Source of the DNA: an uncultured bacterium
GTDB taxonomy: Bacteria; Fidelibacterota; Marinisomatia; Marinisomatales; UBA1611
Direction of reading: 5' to 3'
Length of the DNA: 10,195 bases
NCBI GenBank assembly: GCA_938092125.1
Contig: CALKMQ010000144.1
Span: 1-10,195 of the forward strand
Below the pieces are notes generated by a model. The model saw only the letters and a program-made list of their open reading frames with translations. It searched no databases and had not been told where the DNA came from. Of the stretch, positions 6,567-10,195 are shown in pieces; within the stretch, counting starts at the first letter, position 1; each line of letters opens with the position of its first letter. Both the position numbers and the translations under genes were made by a program.

Positions 6567-7541
6567 ATGGCAAGAAAAATAATCGTTGGTGACCAGGAGT
6601 TTACTATCCCTGATAAATTCCCAAAGAGCGGATTATCAATTGGGCTACTTTTAGTCGCACTATTTGCGGTTTGGAGTTCAGTTTATCGGGTTGAATTAGA
6701 AGAGGAAGGCGTCTTGATGACTTTGGGTGAATATTCAGGGTTAGTACAATCGGGTATTCATTTAAAATGGCCAGCTCCAATTCAAACAGTTATAAAAATT
6801 CCTACAAAAAGAGAGCTAGAGATGGAGTTTGGGCAACGTGGGACGACAGGATCTGACAGAAGAGTTAATCGTTCTGAAATTGAAGAGGAGTCTCTTATGC
6901 TAACGGGTGACTTGAATGTTGCTGTTGTGCCATGGAAAACGCAATATAGGATAGTTGAGCCAAGCAAGTTTTTATTTAAAGTGAAAGACCCAATTGGAAC
7001 ATTTCGCGATATGAATGAAGCTGTTATGCGTGAAGTTATTGGAGATAGGAGTGTTAACGAAGTTCTTACCGCTGGTCGCCAAGAGATTGCGGCAAAAATG
7101 GAAGTAAAGCTTCAAGAGATGTGCGACCAATATGAAAACGGAATAAAGATTAATAGAATTCTACTTCAGAAAGTACTGCCTCCTAAACAGGTGCAAGATG
7201 CTTTTAATGAGGTAAATACCGCAGAGCAAGAAAAAGAGAAAATGATTAATCAGGCTCTGGGTGATTACAATCGTATTATCCCTAGAGCGAGAGGTGAAGC
7301 AGAGCAAACTGTGCAACAAGCTGAAGGTTATTCAATGGACCGTATAAATAGAGCAAAGGGTGATGCTTCGCTGTATAGTAATCTTCTAAAAGCATATCAA
7401 AAGTCACCAGAGGTGACAAAAGATAGGATTTATCTTGAAACGATGGCAAAGGTATATCCAAATGTAAAACAAAAAATAATCTTAGATAAGGAATTAGAAG
7501 GTGTCTTGCCTCTTCTTCCACTTGGTCAGGAGAGCAAATAA
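6567..7541 (+). CDS. hflK: HflK, SPFH/prohibitin-family membrane protein
   Basis: HflK pairs with HflC in a large inner-membrane complex facing the periplasm that, in E. coli, surrounds and modulates the FtsH protease. The 324-residue protein has one N-terminal membrane helix (about 22-40, SGLSIGLLLVALFAVWSSV). The SPFH/band-7 domain follows, beginning near EEEGVLMTLGEYSGLVQSGIH (46-65) and including LNVAVVPWKTQYRI (116-129) and the stretch EAVMREVIGDRSVNEVLTAG (151-170). A charged helical segment rich in Q, E and A (about 210-275) is probably coiled coil. It lacks the long Gly-rich N-terminal tail of the 419-residue E. coli protein. The gene begins 17 bases after rpoN, and its stop overlaps the hflC start as TAATG. 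Confidence 0.93.
   Translation: MARKIIVGDQEFTIPDKFPKSGLSIGLLLVALFAVWSSVYRVELEEEGVLMTLGEYSGLVQSGIHLKWPAPIQTVIKIPTKRELEMEFGQRGTTGSDRRVNRSEIEEESLMLTGDLNVAVVPWKTQYRIVEPSKFLFKVKDPIGTFRDMNEAVMREVIGDRSVNEVLTAGRQEIAAKMEVKLQEMCDQYENGIKINRILLQKVLPPKQVQDAFNEVNTAEQEKEKMINQALGDYNRIIPRARGEAEQTVQQAEGYSMDRINRAKGDASLYSNLLKAYQKSPEVTKDRIYLETMAKVYPNVKQKIILDKELEGVLPLLPLGQESK
7528..7534 (+). promoter_or_regulatory. Ribosome-binding site of hflC inside the end of hflK
   Basis: AGGAGAG lies 6 bases before the hflC ATG at 7541 and within the last codons of hflK. Together with the TAATG stop-start overlap it points to efficient, coupled translation of the two partner proteins, which would suit a complex thought to contain them in equal amounts. 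Confidence 0.65.
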
Positions 7542-8479
7542 TGGGAAAGTTAATTAGCATAATTGTTATAGTGGGTATTTTTGCTGCAGTGCTCATTTTC
7601 GGAGGAGCTTTTTATATTGTAAATGAAAGCGAGCAGGTCGTAATTACTCAGTTTGGTAAACCAGTTGGCGATCCAATAACAACCCCTGGTTTGAAAATAA
7701 AAACTCCATTTTTAGAGACTGCAAATTATTTTGATAAAAGGTTCTTAGCTTGGGATGGAGAACCGAAACAGGTTTCCACTAGAGATAAGCGTTTTATTAA
7801 TATTAATACTTATGCTCGCTGGAGGATTTCAGACCCGTTGCAGTATGCAAAAAGTTTATCTGATGAATCTAGAGCTAAGAATCGGATTGGTTCTGTACTT
7901 GAAGGCGCTACTCAAAATGCAATTGCAAAACACGATTTGATTGAGCTAGTTAGGACCACAAATAGAGACTATATAGTAAATAATGAAGATACTAATGATC
8001 AGTCGAGTAAAGAAAAAACTGTAATAAAAAGTGGAAGAGATGAGTTAACTAGAGAAATACTAGAAATCGCCAAATCAAGTACAAGCGAGTTAGGTATAGA
8101 AATTTTAGATTTCCAATTTAAGCGAATTAATTATGTACCCGAAGTGCGGAAGAAAGTATACGAACGTATGGTTTCAGAGCGTAAGCGGATTGCAGAAGAG
8201 TTTCGTTCTCAGGGTGCAGGAGAGTCAGCTAGAATTAGCGGTCAAAAAGATAGAGACCTCAAAGAAATTACTTCAGATGCTTACAGGCGTTCTCAAGAAA
8301 TCAAAGGTAAGGCAGATGCAAAGGCTGCTAATATATACGCAGCCGCCTACAATAAAGACCCTGCATTTTATCGTTTTATGAGAACTATGGAGATATATGG
8401 AGAGACTTTAGATAAAGAAACTATTTTGGTTTTAAGCACTGAGGGAGATTTCTTAAAGTATCTTGGATCTGTAAAATGA
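7541..8479 (+). CDS. hflC: HflC, SPFH/prohibitin-family membrane protein
   Basis: HflC is the partner of HflK in the HflKC complex. The 312 residues (E. coli 334) begin with a membrane helix (about 4-26, very rich in I, V, A and F), then the SPFH domain start NESEQVVITQFGKPVG (28-43). Family stretches include WDGEPKQVSTRDKRFI (71-86), INTYARWRISDP (88-99), the helix RKRIAEEFRSQGAGESARI (214-232), QEIKGKADAKAANIYAAAY (251-269), DPAFYRFMRTMEIY (272-285) and the C-terminal ILVLSTEGDFLKYL (295-308). The helical region from about 205 to 260 is highly charged and probably forms the coiled-coil belt. It overlaps hflK by one base and hslV by four (ATGA), so it is probably translated in a coupled chain. 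Confidence 0.95.
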   Translation: MGKLISIIVIVGIFAAVLIFGGAFYIVNESEQVVITQFGKPVGDPITTPGLKIKTPFLETANYFDKRFLAWDGEPKQVSTRDKRFININTYARWRISDPLQYAKSLSDESRAKNRIGSVLEGATQNAIAKHDLIELVRTTNRDYIVNNEDTNDQSSKEKTVIKSGRDELTREILEIAKSSTSELGIEILDFQFKRINYVPEVRKKVYERMVSERKRIAEEFRSQGAGESARISGQKDRDLKEITSDAYRRSQEIKGKADAKAANIYAAAYNKDPAFYRFMRTMEIYGETLDKETILVLSTEGDFLKYLGSVK

Positions 8480-9021
8480 AAAACCAAAAAATAAGGTCAA
8501 CTACCATATTAGGCGTGCGTTCAAAAAGAAAAGTTGCTATTGCAGGAGATGGGCAGGTTACTTTTGGAGATATGGCAATGAAGCAGAAAGCTGTGAAAGT
8601 TAGAAAGTTTGATAGTCCAAAAGGCGGAGTTGTTGGTGGTTTTGCTGGCGCAGCTGCAGATGCTCTTACACTTTTTGAAAAATTTGAGCAGAAGCTTGAA
8701 GAATATGAAGGAGATTTAAAAAGGTCGGTGGTCGAAATGGCAAAGGATTGGCGAATGGATAAGATGCTTCGTCATCTAGAAGCCTTATTACTAGTAATGG
8801 ATAAGAAAGATAGTTTTATTATTGCTGGAGATGGAAATGTAATTGAGCCAGATGGGCCTGTTGTTTCGATTGGTTCAGGAGGCGGTTTTGCGCAAGCAGC
8901 AGCTATTGCCTTTCATCAATCTGGGAAATACTCTGCAAAAAAGATTGCAGAAGAATCTTTAAAAATTGCTGCTGGATTATGCATTTATACAAATGATTCA
9001 ATTACTGTATTGGAGCTTTAA
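8476..9021 (+). CDS. hslV: ATP-dependent protease subunit HslV (peptidase)
   Basis: HslV is the threonine peptidase of the HslUV protease, a cytoplasmic double hexamer that degrades proteins unfolded by HslU. The protein has 181 residues. Compared with the E. coli sequence, the mature chain begins at Thr9 (TTILGVRSKRK), leaving an eight-residue propeptide, MKNQKIRS. In mature numbering Thr1, Asp17 (D25, in AGDGQVTFG) and Lys33 (K41, in KAVKVRK) fall at the expected catalytic positions. Other family features are GGFAGAAADALTLFEKFEQK (54-73), MAKDWRMDKMLRHLEALL (88-105), IGSGGGFAQAAA (132-143) and CIYTNDS (169-175). The start codon overlaps the hflC stop (ATGA), and its stop overlaps the hslU start (TAATG). 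No strong ribosome-binding site is seen, in line with translational coupling. Confidence 0.97.
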   Translation: MKNQKIRSTTILGVRSKRKVAIAGDGQVTFGDMAMKQKAVKVRKFDSPKGGVVGGFAGAAADALTLFEKFEQKLEEYEGDLKRSVVEMAKDWRMDKMLRHLEALLLVMDKKDSFIIAGDGNVIEPDGPVVSIGSGGGFAQAAAIAFHQSGKYSAKKIAEESLKIAAGLCIYTNDSITVLEL

Positions 9022-10195
9022 TGAAAGAACTTACCCCTAAACAGATTGTCCGCGAGCTTGATAAATACATTATTGGTCAATCAAAAGCTAAAAAAGCGGT
9101 TGCAATAGCTATGAGAAATAGATGGAGACGGCAACAAGTTGATGGTTATATGCGAAACGAAATTATGCCAAATAACATAATAATGATAGGCTCTACAGGT
9201 GTTGGTAAAACTGAAATATCTAGGAGGTTAGCCGCTTTGACTAGTGCTCCATTTGTAAAAGTGGAAGCCAGTAAGTTTACTGAGGTTGGTTATGTAGGTA
9301 GAGACGTTGAATCCATGGTAAGAGATTTAATGGATACTTCTTTTAATATGGTACAGAGAGAAAAAGAAGAAGAGGTTATCGAGTTAGCTGAAAGCTTGGC
9401 AAACGAAAGAATCATAGATATCATTTTTACAGAAAAGGACTCAAAAAAGTCTACATCGACTGATGAAGCCAATGAGAGGCATGCAAAGACCCGAGCGAGA
9501 CTTAGGAAAAAATTAGAAAACGGAGATTTTGAAGAAACTATAATTGAAATTGAAATTGAGCAAGAATCTATAGCTGGGATGCAAGTTTTAGGCCCGATTG
9601 GGATGGATGATTTTGGAATGAACATTAAAGATATGCTTAGTAATGCAATTCCTAAATCTAAAAAGCCTAGAAAAATGCCAGTAATTGAAGCGAGGGAAGT
9701 CCTTATTGATTCTGAAGCTCAGAAATTAATAGATAATGATGAAGTCATTCGCATAGCTAAGGATAAAGTAGAGAACAATGGTATTATTTTTATAGATGAG
9801 ATTGACAAAGTTGTTAATGGGAATGGCGGACAAGGGCCTGATGTGAGTAGGGAAGGAGTGCAAAGAGATTTATTACCAATTGTTGAAGGAAGTAACGTAA
9901 ATACAAAATATGGAGTTGTCTCAACTGACCATATCTTATTTATTGCTGCTGGTGCTTTCCATATAAGTACACCTTCTGAGATGATTCCGGAACTGCAAGG
10001 TAGGTTCCCAATTAGAGTTGAATTAGATAAACTAAAAACAAAAGATTTTATAAAAATATTAACCCACCCTAAATCAGCCTTGATTAAACAGTATGTTGCT
10101 CTTTTAGAAGCAGAGGGAGTTGTTCTCGAATTTGAGCCTTCCTCTATTAAAGCAATTTCAGAGCTTGCTACTGAAGTGAATACAAAAACTGAAAA
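9021..10195 (+). CDS. hslU: ATP-dependent protease ATPase subunit HslU (3'-truncated by window edge)
   Basis: HslU is the hexameric AAA+ unfoldase that feeds substrates into HslV. The frame is open from the ATG at 9021 through 391 complete codons to the window edge; about 50-65 residues of the usual 440-455 are missing. It shows ELTPKQIVRELDKYIIGQ (3-20), Walker A GSTGVGKT (57-64), the substrate-gripping pore motif GYVG (90-93), an I-domain of about 110-240, Walker B GIIFIDEID (254-262), GAFHISTPSEMIPELQGRFP (311-330) with the probable arginine finger R328, and PIRVEL (330-335). The Walker A second residue is Ser, whereas Pro is common (GPTGVGKT); the P-loop consensus is still met. The frame ends just before the expected GARRL sensor-2 motif. 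GGAG at 9012-9015 lies 5 bases before the ATG, which overlaps the hslV stop (TAATG). Confidence 0.96.
   Translation, partial: MKELTPKQIVRELDKYIIGQSKAKKAVAIAMRNRWRRQQVDGYMRNEIMPNNIIMIGSTGVGKTEISRRLAALTSAPFVKVEASKFTEVGYVGRDVESMVRDLMDTSFNMVQREKEEEVIELAESLANERIIDIIFTEKDSKKSTSTDEANERHAKTRARLRKKLENGDFEETIIEIEIEQESIAGMQVLGPIGMDDFGMNIKDMLSNAIPKSKKPRKMPVIEAREVLIDSEAQKLIDNDEVIRIAKDKVENNGIIFIDEIDKVVNGNGGQGPDVSREGVQRDLLPIVEGSNVNTKYGVVSTDHILFIAAGAFHISTPSEMIPELQGRFPIRVELDKLKTKDFIKILTHPKSALIKQYVALLEAEGVVLEFEPSSIKAISELATEVNTKTE

Noticed and set aside
6562..6567. Perfect -35 hexamer TTGACA just before hflK
   Set aside because: No -10-like hexamer lies 16-18 bases downstream, and that position would already be inside hflK.
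7282..7596. 104-codon minus-strand frame across the hflK-hflC junction
   Set aside because: Both plus-strand genes are clear family members, and the reverse product resembles nothing I know.
9543..9560. Three tandem copies of an ATTGAA-like hexamer
   Set aside because: It encodes an Ile-Glu repeat in the variable I-domain of HslU and is too short to be called a repeat element; it may be slippage-prone, but nothing more is visible.
9290..9625. 111-codon open frame on the minus strand, rich in Ser
   Set aside because: It lies inside the hslU I-domain; the Ser-rich composition is the reverse reading of Glu/Lys-rich codons.
1..10195. Search for a novel defence, mobile or CRISPR-like system
   Set aside because: Every gene belongs to a known housekeeping family; no transposase, integrase, direct-repeat array, tRNA or compositional island is seen.

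Overview
The window is an AT-rich, densely packed stretch of a Gram-negative (LPS-making) bacterial chromosome. All recognisable genes lie on the + strand. After the last codons of an ABC-transporter permease and a 135-base AT-rich gap, eleven genes run without a break from 223 to the right edge, separated by at most 17 bases and often overlapping: kdsB, pyrG, kdsA, kdsC, lptC, lptB, rpoN, hflK, hflC, hslV and hslU (cut by the window edge).

The left half (223-5205) is an envelope block. PyrG makes CTP. KdsA and KdsC make Kdo, and KdsB activates it with CTP for lipid A-core assembly. LptC and LptB belong to the machine that pulls finished LPS from the inner membrane. In the middle, rpoN encodes sigma-54, a common neighbour of lptB. 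The right half (6567-10195) is a membrane and protein quality-control block: the HflK/HflC pair, which associates with FtsH in other bacteria, and the HslV peptidase with its HslU unfoldase.

The order resembles the kds-pyrG-lpt-rpoN clusters known from Deltaproteobacteria-like and other Gram-negative genomes, but kdsD, lptA and the usual hpf/ptsN genes after rpoN are absent. LptC is a predicted lipoprotein of the type I associate with FCB-group bacteria, and KdsA is of the metal-dependent class. With the low GC content and very tight packing, this suggests a streamlined, possibly marine lineage such as Marinimicrobia (SAR406) or a relative. That placement is inference, not proof.

I found no mobile element, CRISPR array, tRNA, rRNA or frameshifted gene, and no convincing new system. 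The points most worth checking are the missing lptA and kdsD, the altered substrate-loop segment of KdsB, the all-A/T leader with a 14-bp palindrome touching the kdsB start codon, and the joining of rpoN to hflKC-hslVU.
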